Assembly (NCBI RefSeq): GCF_004000275.1
Contig: NZ_RCIP01000003.1
Coordinates: 248,001 to 312,000, forward strand
Direction of reading: 5' to 3'
From: Saccharospirillum alexandrii
GTDB taxonomy: Bacteria > Pseudomonadota > Gammaproteobacteria > Pseudomonadales > Natronospirillaceae
DNA: 64,000 nt
Below are positions 38,072 through 47,942 of this stretch, piece after piece; the first letter of the stretch is position 1, and each line of letters begins with the position of its first letter. Under the pieces are notes generated by a model that had not been told where the DNA came from, searched no databases, and saw only the letters and a program-made list of their open reading frames with translations. The position numbers and the translations under genes were made by a program.

Positions 38072-39700
38072 TTAGGGGAAACCACCCAAACCAGCCCCTT
38101 CACGGTACTCAAACCCGGAAAAATCCGCTGGCGTGCCTGTGCCTGAAAGATCCTGAGCCGCCATACCCACAAAGGCCCCCGTAAAATTATTGCCTGCGCC
38201 GGTACCGGCTTCGTCACTGAGCACAGAGTAGTCCAGCTTCAGTGGCAGCCGTTGCCAGTTTTCACCCTGGCTCGCCCAGGAAAAATACAGATGTTCAAAG
38301 TCCACCTCGGCCCGTAACCGGACCGGCCCCTGGGCTGGCAGTGGAATACGATGGCCGTTCAGCGGGTAATGTCCATGGCCATTGGCATCGGCCAGGCAAC
38401 TCATGACATCCAGGCAGCGGCCGAGGGTTTCGTCATGGCTGATAAACAAATAATGATACTTGCGGCTGTTGTAGTAACACACCAACCCAGCCATCTGCTG
38501 GAAATGCCTGGGCTGAAAGTCCAGGGTAGTCGAGGCTGTAAACCGCTGGCTTTGCTGACGTCTGGCCACCAGTGAACTGTTGAACAAACTCCCAAGCGAT
38601 TCCCTTCCGTACAAGCGCAAATAGCCCGGGCGTTCACTCAGACTGAACAGGGTTTCCGGGAAGGGTGTGCGCAACCACTGAAAATCCACCGGCAATTGGC
38701 GGGCAGTGAACCGGTAGTCAATGTCGGCTTCCCGGGCCGGCGTAGATGTGTGGTTTCGCGTCTCTGGCCCCGGCACCTGAATCTGGGGCGACAGGCAGTC
38801 TGCATCTGGCCATAACCAATCGTCATCCCCCCAGGTCAGCTTCTGAATAGCGGTTTCTCGGCCCAGGGGACTGCGCCCCCGGTTGGCCAGTGGACGGCTG
38901 CACAGATGCACCAGATAAGTTTCCCCCTCCGGGGTTTCAACCAGGTCGCCATGGCCGGCTCGCTGCAAGGGGCATTGCGGGTCAAACCGGGCGGTGATCA
39001 GGTGCTGCTTCGGATGCAATTCATAGGGGCCGGTTAATTGGCGAGACCGCGCCAGTGTGCAGGCGTGGTCGTATTCAGTCCCCCCTTCAGCCGTCAGCAG
39101 GTAATAGTAACCATTGCGTTTGTAGAGGTGCGGCCCTTCCACCATGCCAAGGTCACTGCCGGCAAAGATAGTGTGCACCGGGCCGACCGGGGACAGGTTA
39201 TCCCGGTCAAGCTCTTGCAGCACTATGCCACCAAAAGAGGGCTTGTCTGGCCGGTAATCCCACAGCATGTTCAGGAACCAGCGGCGACCATCGTCGTCGT
39301 GAAACAGCGAAGGGTCGAAGCCACTGCTGTTGATGTAAACCGGCGCCTGCCAGTCGCCATCGATCGTGGTGCAGCGGGTGATGTAATTGTGCGCGTCTTT
39401 GGCATCGCCACTGTGGCGTTTAACATCGGTGTAGACCAGATAAAACACGCCCTCGCTGTAGGTCAGGCAAGGTGCCCAGACACCACAGGAATCCGGATTG
39501 CCGCGCATATCCAACAGGTCGGGCCGGTTCAGTGGCCGGCTGACCAGCCGCCAGTTAACCAGATCGGTCGAGTGGTGAATCTGCACCCCCGGGTACCACT
39601 CAAAGGTGGACGTAGCGATGTAATAATCATCACCGACCCGGCAGATCGACGGGTCTGGATTAAAGCCGGGAAGAATCGGGTTGTTGATGGTTGCACGCAT
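38072..39700 (-). CDS. GH43 beta-xylosidase/alpha-arabinofuranosidase
   Basis: Family 43 glycoside hydrolase (XynB type), 542 residues: a five-bladed propeller plus a C-terminal GH43_C2 beta-sandwich. Predicted catalytic residues are Asp16 (GFNPDPSIC), Asp129 (SSGFDPSLF) and Glu188 (GMVEGPHLY). No signal peptide, so it cleaves imported xylo-oligosaccharides in the cytoplasm. The ATG at 39700 is chosen over a GTG at 39724, since the latter would precede the family N-terminus. It is the last gene of an ABC sugar operon, 7 bp after the second permease. Confidence 0.92.
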   Translation of the reverse strand: MRATINNPILPGFNPDPSICRVGDDYYIATSTFEWYPGVQIHHSTDLVNWRLVSRPLNRPDLLDMRGNPDSCGVWAPCLTYSEGVFYLVYTDVKRHSGDAKDAHNYITRCTTIDGDWQAPVYINSSGFDPSLFHDDDGRRWFLNMLWDYRPDKPSFGGIVLQELDRDNLSPVGPVHTIFAGSDLGMVEGPHLYKRNGYYYLLTAEGGTEYDHACTLARSRQLTGPYELHPKQHLITARFDPQCPLQRAGHGDLVETPEGETYLVHLCSRPLANRGRSPLGRETAIQKLTWGDDDWLWPDADCLSPQIQVPGPETRNHTSTPAREADIDYRFTARQLPVDFQWLRTPFPETLFSLSERPGYLRLYGRESLGSLFNSSLVARRQQSQRFTASTTLDFQPRHFQQMAGLVCYYNSRKYHYLFISHDETLGRCLDVMSCLADANGHGHYPLNGHRIPLPAQGPVRLRAEVDFEHLYFSWASQGENWQRLPLKLDYSVLSDEAGTGAGNNFTGAFVGMAAQDLSGTGTPADFSGFEYREGAGLGGFP

Positions 39701-39707
39701 TAAAAAA

Positions 39708-40550
39708 TTACCCTTTAACCGCACCGCCGGTCAGCCCGGCGACAATGTACTTTTGTGCATACAGAAAGAAGGCTACCGCCGGCAAAATGGTGACAGTAAT
39801 GTAGGCCAGAATACGATTCCATTCAGATCCGTACTGGCCACGAAACTCCATCAGCCCCAGGGGCCAGGGGTAAACGCTTTGATCGTTCAGCATGATCAGC
39901 GGGAAAATATAATTGTTCCAGCTACCCACCAGAATGAACACACCCACGGTGGCCAGAATGGGTTTTGACAGTGGCATCACGATGGTCCAGAAAAACCGGC
40001 CATAACTGCAGCCATCGACCAGGGCTGCCTCGAACAATTCTTTCGGCAATTGCTCAAAGAAGGTTCGGAACAACAGCACGCTCATGGCCAGGCCAAACGC
40101 AACCTGAGGCAGAATGACGCCCGCATAGGTATCGAGCAATCCGATGTCCCGAATTTTGATGAACAGCGGAAGAATCGCAGTAGCGCCGGGAAACATCATG
40201 CCCAGAATCACGTACGAATACAGATACTGTTTGCCGGCAAACCGGATGTGCGAGAAGGTGAATGCCAGCATGGAAGCGATGATCAACACCAGGGCAACAG
40301 TAAAGCCGGTAATGACAACGGAATTGAGCATCATCTGCCAGGTCATGCTGCTGGTGAGAATGTCCAGGTAAGCGGTGGCATCCCACTGACGGGGCAAGCC
40401 CAGCGGGCTAACCCTCAACTCCCCCAGGCTCTTAAACCCGCCGAGTGTCGTCATCCAGAACGGTAATAAAACAAACAGAGCCGCTAGCAGCAATAACCCC
40501 CAGCGCGCTACGCTGGCAGACACACTGCGCCGATCAGTCATCTCCGTCAT
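39708..40550 (-). CDS. Sugar ABC transporter permease (MalG type)
   Basis: Inner-membrane permease of the CUT1 family, 280 residues with six helices. The EAA loop that docks the ATPase reads EAALVDGCSYGRFFWTIVMP. The ATG at 40550 overlaps the upstream permease stop by 4 bp (ATGA), deciding the start over a longer frame. It forms the channel with the product of 40547-41506. Given the GH43 gene, xylo- or arabino-oligosaccharides are the likely cargo. Confidence 0.93.
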   Translation of the reverse strand: MTEMTDRRSVSASVARWGLLLLAALFVLLPFWMTTLGGFKSLGELRVSPLGLPRQWDATAYLDILTSSMTWQMMLNSVVITGFTVALVLIIASMLAFTFSHIRFAGKQYLYSYVILGMMFPGATAILPLFIKIRDIGLLDTYAGVILPQVAFGLAMSVLLFRTFFEQLPKELFEAALVDGCSYGRFFWTIVMPLSKPILATVGVFILVGSWNNYIFPLIMLNDQSVYPWPLGLMEFRGQYGSEWNRILAYITVTILPAVAFFLYAQKYIVAGLTGGAVKG

Positions 40551-41506
40551 GCGGTATTCCTCGCCATCACAAACCGTTGATAGATAAAGGCAAAGATCGC
40601 ACACATTACAAAGAGCAATACGGCCACGGCGCTGCCAAAACCGATGCGCGAGCGCACAATGCCGAATTCGTAAAGGTAAGTCACAATGGTATGCGCCGAG
40701 CCACTGGGGCCACCTGAGGTGACCAACGGCATCGCCATTTCGAAAAACTGCAACGCGCCAATCACACTGAAGAATATCGACAACCGAATAGCGGGCATGA
40801 TCAGCGGCAGCTTGATGCGGAAGATGATTTGCAGACGGCTGGCGCCATCGAGCCGGGCGGCTTCTACCAGATCATTTGGCACACTTTGCAGGCCGGCGAT
40901 GTAGATCATCATGTGGTAGCCAAAATACTTCCAGACCACCACAACCAGAATGGCATTGAAGGCCCAGTCCCGGTCTGCCAGCGGGTAAAAAGACTCCATG
41001 CCAAACAGCTGGGTAAAGGCCGCTACCAGGCCAAAATTACCGTCGTAAATAAACCGCCAGATCAGACCAGCAACAACATCGGCCAGAATAAAAGGCAGAA
41101 AGTACACCAGCCGGAACAAGGTATTGAGGCTGCCTTTGCTGGCAATGCTCAGCGCCAGCATCATGGCCAGCGGTAATTGAATCAGCAGGGAGATCAGCAC
41201 AATCTTCGCCGTATTCCACACTGCCTGATGGAAAACCGGGTCCTGCAGAATAAACTGGAAATTGCGCCAGCCAACCCAGCGTCCGCTGTCAGACAGTGCG
41301 GTAAAGCCATTCCAGCGGTAGAAACTGTACACACCGGATTCAGCAATCGGCAGGATCACCAGCAGGGTGAATACCATCAGCGCCGGTGGAATAAACAATA
41401 ACAAAGTGGAGAGCCGCCCGCCGGTGTTATGGCGGTACAGCCACTCTTTCACAGCCGACAACCGGCCGGTACGCTGCGCTTCGAGCGCGATATCAACAGA
41501 TTTCAT
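40547..41506 (-). CDS. Sugar ABC transporter permease (MalF type)
   Basis: Inner-membrane CUT1 permease of 319 residues and six main helices, partner of the downstream MalG-type subunit. The EAA loop is EAARLDGASRLQIIFRIKLP. It lies 78 bp downstream of the binding-protein gene and overlaps the next permease by 4 bp. No ATPase gene is in the cluster, so a shared MsmX/UgpC-like ATPase encoded elsewhere is inferred. Confidence 0.93.
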   Translation of the reverse strand: MKSVDIALEAQRTGRLSAVKEWLYRHNTGGRLSTLLLFIPPALMVFTLLVILPIAESGVYSFYRWNGFTALSDSGRWVGWRNFQFILQDPVFHQAVWNTAKIVLISLLIQLPLAMMLALSIASKGSLNTLFRLVYFLPFILADVVAGLIWRFIYDGNFGLVAAFTQLFGMESFYPLADRDWAFNAILVVVVWKYFGYHMMIYIAGLQSVPNDLVEAARLDGASRLQIIFRIKLPLIMPAIRLSIFFSVIGALQFFEMAMPLVTSGGPSGSAHTIVTYLYEFGIVRSRIGFGSAVAVLLFVMCAIFAFIYQRFVMARNTA

Positions 41507-41584
41507 GACAGTCTCGAACGGCTTTGATCGAAGAAAGGCTCAATGACTTTGCAGCCAATGAGCCCAGGGAGCGCTTCGGCAGAA

Positions 41585-42850
41585 TTATCGGAAATCCCAG
41601 GCCTGCTGTACCCGATCTACCGCATCTTCCGGTGAAATTTCACCGGCAAACAGCTCGGCCGACACATCATTGATCACACCGCCCACATCGGCGCCCAGCG
41701 CCTGATCCCAGAACACCTGATGCCAGGATGAGTTGGCAATGTTCTCGGCAATTTGCTTCATGTGCGGGTCTTCAACGGCTTCAGCCGCACCATTGGCCAC
41801 CGGAATGATGATGCCCGCTGCAGCGAGTTTGCGTTGTTGTTCTGGCGCCAGGAAGAACTCCAGCCAGCGCACGGCGGCATCACTGCCATTGCCCGAGGTA
41901 AAGGCCCAGCCATCGACACCGCCCAGCGTCGCGGAAGGGTCACCCAGGCCACCGGCCACCATGGGGAAATTGAAGTAGCCCAGGTTGCCACCAGAGACAC
42001 CCTCGCCGCTTTCGGATTCGGAGGTTTGCACACCGATATCCCATTCACCCATCAGGTGGATAGCGGCCTGCCCATTCCCGAACACACCGGCGGCCTCGTT
42101 ATAGGCCATGCCCCGATAACCGGGCTGAAAAGGGTCGAGCTCTGCCAGGCGGCGCAGCTCTTCACCTGCGCGTACGTAATGCTCGTTATCGAAGCTGGCT
42201 TCATCGGCCAGAATCGACTGGAACAGATCCTGCCCGCCAATGCGCATGGCCAGGTAGGTCCAGTAAAAATGCAGCGGCCAGCGTTCAGCACCGCCAGCGG
42301 CGATGGGGGTGATACCGGCCTCCTTGAGCGTACTGACTGCATCCAGAAAGTCATCCCAGGTTTCAATGCTGTCGGCATTCACACCGGCCTGCTCAAACAG
42401 CGACTTGTTGTACCAGAATCCGACCTGAGCCAGCCGATAGGGTGCACCATAGAGCCGGCCGTTAACCTCAAACGCCGACATGGCGCCCGAACCAATATTG
42501 GCTCTCAGGCGGTCTGCCTTGTCGGTGATGTCTGCAAGCAGGCCCGCTTCAGCGCGCACCCGGTAATTGCCGCCGCCGAAGCTCCAGTACAGATCGGGTT
42601 TGGCGTTCGATTGCAGCAGCGTGGGCAAGCGGGCTTTCATGGCATCGTCGTCCATAAAATCCAGTTGCACGGTGATATTCGGGTTTTGGGCTTCGAAGTC
42701 GACACGAATGTCATCCCAAGTATCGCGAATGAACTGATCCTGCTGGTTATGCAGGACAGTCACTGTTTCTTCAGCCACCAGCTGTGTACTGCACACGGCC
42801 AGCAAGGTGCCGACGCAGGTGGAAACGACTAGGTGTTTGAGCTTGAGCAT
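41585..42850 (-). CDS. Sugar ABC transporter substrate-binding protein
   Basis: Periplasmic CUT1 binding protein, 421 residues, with a signal peptide ending near QLVAEE (about residue 28). The fold marker GGNYRVRAEAGLLADITD and the cluster of Trp residues near the cleft (GVDGWAFTSGNGSDAAVRW) match oligosaccharide binders. The ATG at 42850 has GGAAGG upstream; the longer frame to 42958 is unlikely. It is the first gene of the GH43 uptake operon. Confidence 0.92.
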   Translation of the reverse strand: MLKLKHLVVSTCVGTLLAVCSTQLVAEETVTVLHNQQDQFIRDTWDDIRVDFEAQNPNITVQLDFMDDDAMKARLPTLLQSNAKPDLYWSFGGGNYRVRAEAGLLADITDKADRLRANIGSGAMSAFEVNGRLYGAPYRLAQVGFWYNKSLFEQAGVNADSIETWDDFLDAVSTLKEAGITPIAAGGAERWPLHFYWTYLAMRIGGQDLFQSILADEASFDNEHYVRAGEELRRLAELDPFQPGYRGMAYNEAAGVFGNGQAAIHLMGEWDIGVQTSESESGEGVSGGNLGYFNFPMVAGGLGDPSATLGGVDGWAFTSGNGSDAAVRWLEFFLAPEQQRKLAAAGIIIPVANGAAEAVEDPHMKQIAENIANSSWHQVFWDQALGADVGGVINDVSAELFAGEISPEDAVDRVQQAWDFR

Positions 42851-43164
42851 GGGGCCTTCCTCTGGTTGTGATGGTTTTTGTTTTCCCCTGAATGAGTCAG
42901 GGCGGCCTTTAATTTCACGTCTCAAACTAAATAAACCACAGGAGGTGGGTGCTGTCAAAATATTTTCGAGTGTCGAGTTAAATCAATCACCATTCGGGAT
43001 ATAGGGCCGCCCCCTCGTAACAGAGGGCAGTTGGACGTTAGAAAGACAAACAGCCTGCATTGGAGCGACTCGCCCGTTACAGGCACGAATCCAGATCCAA
43101 AATGGAGAGGGTTTTAAGGGGCTGACCGAATGGGCAGAGGGCCTGGCTTCAGCCCCGGAACAAG
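42851..43164. other. Intergenic region upstream of the xylo-oligosaccharide operon
   Basis: 314 bp between the SulP gene's 3' end and the binding-protein gene. The operon promoter should be here. A short hairpin CCCTC/GAGGG lies near 43013-43028. No regulator gene is adjacent, so control must come from elsewhere. Confidence 0.35.
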
Positions 43165-44820
43165 TTACTGCGGGTGTGACCGAATGGCCTCGCCCGCCAG
43201 GCGCAAGGCCTCTACCCGCGATGAACAGACGTGTTGGGGCGGTACCATATCAAACAGCCCCACACCCTCCAGAAACCTCGATGTCTCTTGTGCAGGGCGA
43301 ACAATAAACACCTCCTTGCCAGCGTCCAGGGCATCCTTGAGCGCGTTTTCAATGGCCAGGGAGACGGTGGCGTCAACCAGTGGCACGTCGCTGATATCCA
43401 CCACCATGGCGGTACAACTCATGACGGCATTGTGTTCCCGGGCAATGGCCTTGGACACCCCAAAAATCATCGGGCCACTCAGGTACAGCAAGAGCAGTTT
43501 GCCCTGCGCTTCATCGAGCAACTGCTTTTCTTCGTTGTTGAGCGCAATGGCGTCGTCAGAATCGGTAATGGTCTTGATGTTTCGGGTTTGTTCGCGGCTG
43601 AGCCGCTCAATGGTGATGATATTCGCGATGAAAACCCCCAACCCCACCGCCACGATGAGGTCGAAGAAGACGGTTAAAAACATCACGCCATACATGATAA
43701 AGGTGGCGTTTAAGGAAACGCGGTGCGCGCGTTTCACGAAACTCCAATCCAGAATATTGATGCCCACCCGCACGGCAATACCAGCCAATACCGCCAGCGG
43801 AATGCTCTCGGTCAGTTTCGCCGCCCATAGAATGACGACCATCAACACGACCGCCCGCACAATGCCCGACAACGCCGACCGCGCCCCGGTTTGAATGTTC
43901 ACCACCGTGCCCATGGTGGCACCGGCACCGGGCAACCCACCGAACAGGCCCGAGACTAAGTTGCCGATGCCCTGCCCGACCAGTTCTTTATCGGATTTAT
44001 GCTCCTGGCGGGTAAGGCTGTCGGCGATGACCGCGGTTAAGAGCGCATCAATACAACCCAACGTGCCCAGCACCAGGGCGTCTACGATCATCTCGCTCCA
44101 TTGGCCCCAACTGAAAGTGGGCACAACCATAGAGGGAAGACCCAGATCGATCTCGCCGATGCGGCGCACCTCAAAAAAACCAAGAATCGTCAGGGAGAAC
44201 AGTGTGCCTGCGACCAGGGCGATCAGTTGGGCGGGAACGTAGCGGGTCCACTGCTTGGGCGCGAAAAACAGAATGCCAATGGTGAAAGCACCCAATATGA
44301 ATTCGACCGGCTTGATCGAGGTTAACAGCCCAGGCAAGGCCGCCAGAGTGCCCGTCACACCGCCCGGCGGGCTCGGGTGACCGAGGAAAGGAGCCAGCTG
44401 CAGAATGATCAGAATAATACCAATACCGGACATAAAGCCGGAGACCACACTGTAGGGCATTAACGTAATGTATTTGCCGAGCTTGAGTGCCCCCAGCGCG
44501 ATCTGAAACAACCCGGCCATCATGACCACGGTAAACGCCATGGCTCTGCCGTTTTCCGGGTTATCGGCAATCAGGGTGGTGAGTACGGCCGTCATCACGA
44601 CCGTCATCGGACCGGTGGGCTCGGAAATCAGAGTGGACGTGCCACCAAACAGGGCCGCAAACAACCCAACCAGCACTGCCCCGTAGAGCCCGGCCTCGGC
44701 ACCGGCACCGGACGCGACGCCGAACGCCAGCGCCATGGGCAAAGACACCACCGCAGCCGTCAGGCCACCGAAGATGTCACCTTTTAGGTTATCGAACCGA
44801 ATGTCGTTAAACAGCTGCAT
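43165..44820 (-). CDS. SulP-family anion transporter, BicA-like, with STAS domain
   Basis: Inner-membrane SulP/SLC26 transporter, 551 residues: about 12-14 helices, then a cytoplasmic STAS domain (about 440-545). The N-terminus DNLKGDIFGGLTAAVVSLPM and the segment STLISEPTGPMTVVMTAV closely resemble cyanobacterial BicA, a Na+-dependent bicarbonate importer. Other members carry sulfate or other anions. Bicarbonate is the best guess by resemblance. It stands alone. Confidence 0.9.
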   Translation of the reverse strand: MQLFNDIRFDNLKGDIFGGLTAAVVSLPMALAFGVASGAGAEAGLYGAVLVGLFAALFGGTSTLISEPTGPMTVVMTAVLTTLIADNPENGRAMAFTVVMMAGLFQIALGALKLGKYITLMPYSVVSGFMSGIGIILIILQLAPFLGHPSPPGGVTGTLAALPGLLTSIKPVEFILGAFTIGILFFAPKQWTRYVPAQLIALVAGTLFSLTILGFFEVRRIGEIDLGLPSMVVPTFSWGQWSEMIVDALVLGTLGCIDALLTAVIADSLTRQEHKSDKELVGQGIGNLVSGLFGGLPGAGATMGTVVNIQTGARSALSGIVRAVVLMVVILWAAKLTESIPLAVLAGIAVRVGINILDWSFVKRAHRVSLNATFIMYGVMFLTVFFDLIVAVGLGVFIANIITIERLSREQTRNIKTITDSDDAIALNNEEKQLLDEAQGKLLLLYLSGPMIFGVSKAIAREHNAVMSCTAMVVDISDVPLVDATVSLAIENALKDALDAGKEVFIVRPAQETSRFLEGVGLFDMVPPQHVCSSRVEALRLAGEAIRSHPQ

Positions 44821-45201
44821 AGGTCTAATGGTCAGTGCCTGATGATCCTACCTATACAGTCTAAGGCATGACACTTCAGAACACACCGGGCAGCAGTGCA
44901 TTCACCTTGTCCCATTCGTTAACAATCCAATGCCATTCTGGACAGTGGCTGCACTACCCCGTAGCGCTAGGGAGACTCTGCATTGAACAACACCTGGCAC
45001 CCAGGGCAAATCCCGTAACGCTCCGGGCACTTGATACCAAAGCCGTACGCAGGCATGAGCTTGATAGCCTAATCGCAGACCCAAGAATGGTCGGCAAGCC
45101 CATGGCAGAATGGTTCAACCGGGATAGCAGAGCTACCCCGGGTTTTACAGCATCTCCTGAACTTACCGGGTTAGCGCCTTGGCAGGTGCGCCTATATCAC
45201 A
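44821..45201. other. Intergenic region between convergent-side genes
   Basis: 381 bp between the SulP start and the GH3 3' end. A 140-codon frame (44868-45290) runs through it and into the GH3 gene antisense; it has no ribosome site or recognisable family. The SulP promoter is expected here. Nothing else stood out. Confidence 0.35.
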
Positions 45202-47625
45202 TCAGTCATTATGAACGGTCTCGAAATCACCTACCGTATCCGGCAGTGACAAAGCACCCGGGGTGGTTTCATCCACAACGATCTCACTAGTGACCGAAAA
45301 GGTCACCGGATAGACACCGTCCGTCTCTGATGACTTGCTGATGTAGGCTCTATACAACCCAGGCTCAACCACCCATTGGTTTCTAGCAGGGTCGAAACTG
45401 GACAACCATTTTGCGGTAACATCAAAGACCAAAGTCTGGTCCTCGGCCGGGGCCAACAAGGCTGTCTTGGCGAAAGCCTTAAGCTCGGCCGCCGGCTTAT
45501 CCAGGCGACCGGAAGGAGCCGCTATGTATACTTGAACGATGTCTTTACCGGCAACACCACCAATGTTGGTCACATCAACCGAGAACGAAACCTTGCCCTG
45601 AGCCCCTTCAGAATTAAGGGTATTATCTACCAAAAGGGGAGAACCGTACTCGAAGTCTGTATAGGAAAGGCCGAACCCAAACGGGTAGCTCACCGGTTGA
45701 TCAAAGGTATCGTAGTAACGGTATCCAACGTAGATGCCCTCATTGTAATAATGGGTATCTACCTTTCCATCTGCATCGGTATCCACCCCTGGAAAACTGC
45801 TGGCTGAAGGGATGTCTGCGTAAGCAACCGGGATCGATTGTGTGAGCTTTCCGCTAGGGTTAACCTCACCAGACAGAACATCGGCAATCACATTCCCGGC
45901 TTCTTGCCCGGGCAAGTAGGCCAACACGATTGCATCAACGTTATCTTGCCAAGATTCCATTTCAATAATGCTTGCCACGTTTAATACAACGATGACTTTT
46001 TTACCCTGTGCATGCGCCGCAGTAGCCACATCTTCAATCAGGTTGGATTCATCAGCAGACAGCAGGAAATCCCCTTCCGCATTCGCTCGATCCCTGCCTT
46101 GCATTGAGTATCGACCGATGCTGATAACAGCTACGTCATTGCCAGTAACATAGTCTTCAATTTCCAACGGGGTAAGCGGAGGCTCGCTGCACTCTATAAT
46201 GGTAGACAAGCCATTAAAATCCGTTTCTGACTTATTGGCAGAAAAGTGATCCTGGTAAAGCGCGCTAAGCTCAGAATCTACGGTAAACTGAGCGGCCAGT
46301 CCGTCCAGGATATTAACCGTATAGGCTGCGTTAACATCCCCACTGCCATACCCTCCTTTTAGCGTATTAACCTGATTAATTCCAAAAGAAGCGATGCGGG
46401 AAGAACGGTCAATTGGCAATACATCCGAATCATTCTTCAGCAGGATAATACCTTCACTGGCCGATGTTCTCGACAACGCGGCATGGGCGACCAGATCAGG
46501 GCGACTGGAAAACTCGTAGCCCTGATTAGACGGTGTTTTCAACGACTGCGTCAGCACCCGAACTGCACTGGATTTAATCGTCTCTTCATCCAGCTCACCA
46601 GACTCATAAGCATTTTCAAGTTGCTGAAGCGCGTCCACTTCGCCGTACCGATATGCCAGCGCTACCCCGCCTGACTCAATCAGATCATTACCTGAACGAA
46701 TCATCTCGGGGTAGTTCCCATCTCCGGCCCACCAGTCACTCATAACGAGCCCGTCAAAACCCCACTCATCTCTCAATACTGTTGTATTAAGATCTCTCCA
46801 TTGACCCGAATAATGGCCATTAACCTGATTCATCGCTGTCATCACTGCCCACGGGTTGGACTCAGCAACTGCGTACTCAAACCCACGCATATATATTTCA
46901 CGCAACGCTCTTGGTGAAATAATATTGTTCACGAAGTTACGCGAGGTCTCTGCATTATTGGCAACAAAATGCTTAACGGTGGCACCTACACCAACCGACT
47001 GAGCACCATTGACGGCAGACGCGGCCATCATCCCAGAAAGCAATGGGTCTTCAGAGTAATACTCAAAGTTCCGCCCATTCAGAGGGTTACGTTGAATGTT
47101 AAGGCCGGGGGCCAACCAGAAATCCAGACCATACTCTTTAATCTCAGTACCTATTGCCCTACCGACGGCTGCTTGTATATCAAGGTTCCAGGTTGATGCA
47201 AGCAACGTACTGACTGGAAATGCTGTGCCATAGTAGGTATCGCTATCCCCGTCTCGAACAGGGTCTATTCGAACTCCTGCGGCACCATCTGCTAGCTTTA
47301 CAGCGGCAATATCGAGGCCGGTGCTCTCATTATAGACACCATTGATATACCCGACTGTACCCGGTATGTCGTTTTTGACATTAGTGAGCGCTTCATAATT
47401 GGTTCCAAACGAAAAGTCTGGTTGAAGTGCGTAACCTGGCCCAACCAGCATATTCATCTGCTCGTAGGCTGACATGCGAGCGACCAGCGACTCTGCCTTT
47501 TCCCTGAATGTCTCACTACCAGCACCCGTAAGGGGGGACGTGTCACCAGACGTTGTTCCTGTTTCACAGCCAACAAGAACGATCACAGATCCGATAGCCG
47601 TAGCCATCAACGTAATTTTGTTCAT
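45202..47625 (-). CDS. GH3 beta-glucosidase/beta-xylosidase lipoprotein
   Basis: Family 3 glycoside hydrolase of 807 residues from the ATG at 47625; the frame runs on to 47847 but GGGAA precedes this ATG. The lipobox IVLVGC gives a lipidated Cys19, so it acts in the periplasm or outside the cell. The TIM-barrel domain has the predicted nucleophile Asp297 in GLVMSDWWAG. An alpha/beta domain and a C-terminal Fn3-like domain (GKVSFSVDVTNIGGVAG onwards) follow. It is divergent from an AraC regulator and has lower GC than its neighbours. Confidence 0.92.
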   Translation of the reverse strand: MNKITLMATAIGSVIVLVGCETGTTSGDTSPLTGAGSETFREKAESLVARMSAYEQMNMLVGPGYALQPDFSFGTNYEALTNVKNDIPGTVGYINGVYNESTGLDIAAVKLADGAAGVRIDPVRDGDSDTYYGTAFPVSTLLASTWNLDIQAAVGRAIGTEIKEYGLDFWLAPGLNIQRNPLNGRNFEYYSEDPLLSGMMAASAVNGAQSVGVGATVKHFVANNAETSRNFVNNIISPRALREIYMRGFEYAVAESNPWAVMTAMNQVNGHYSGQWRDLNTTVLRDEWGFDGLVMSDWWAGDGNYPEMIRSGNDLIESGGVALAYRYGEVDALQQLENAYESGELDEETIKSSAVRVLTQSLKTPSNQGYEFSSRPDLVAHAALSRTSASEGIILLKNDSDVLPIDRSSRIASFGINQVNTLKGGYGSGDVNAAYTVNILDGLAAQFTVDSELSALYQDHFSANKSETDFNGLSTIIECSEPPLTPLEIEDYVTGNDVAVISIGRYSMQGRDRANAEGDFLLSADESNLIEDVATAAHAQGKKVIVVLNVASIIEMESWQDNVDAIVLAYLPGQEAGNVIADVLSGEVNPSGKLTQSIPVAYADIPSASSFPGVDTDADGKVDTHYYNEGIYVGYRYYDTFDQPVSYPFGFGLSYTDFEYGSPLLVDNTLNSEGAQGKVSFSVDVTNIGGVAGKDIVQVYIAAPSGRLDKPAAELKAFAKTALLAPAEDQTLVFDVTAKWLSSFDPARNQWVVEPGLYRAYISKSSETDGVYPVTFSVTSEIVVDETTPGALSLPDTVGDFETVHND

Positions 47626-47942
47626 TGACGATTTCCCATATTTATTATTGTAGATGCATGAACGCACCCACATTGTATTCGGGGAACTAAAGCAAACTAT
47701 CCAATACAGAGCAGATAGTAACCACTTTGGAGCAAGGGTGAGTGCTGGGAGAAGATTTCCGCCAATGATCAACGCTTTTGCCTTCTGAGCAATAGCCAAT
47801 AGAAGACCAGCAGAGCTTGGAACCGTAGCGGCCACAGACGGTAACAATTGTTACTCTATGATACAGAAAACCGCCTTATCAGCTAACAACTTTATGTTAG
47901 AAGTAGATATCAGCAATACCACTATTGGTAAAGGCACAGTCG
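47626..47942. promoter_or_regulatory. Divergent promoter region GH3/AraC
   Basis: 317 bp between the GH3 gene (minus) and an AraC-family gene (plus). It should carry both promoters and the AraC binding sites. The right half is AT-rich (for example TTATGTTAGAAGTAGATATC near 47892-47911). No convincing repeat pair was recognised. Confidence 0.4.

Noticed and set aside
44868-45290. A 140-codon plus-strand frame between SulP and GH3
   Set aside because: Its 3' part is antisense to the GH3 gene; no start signal and no recognisable family.
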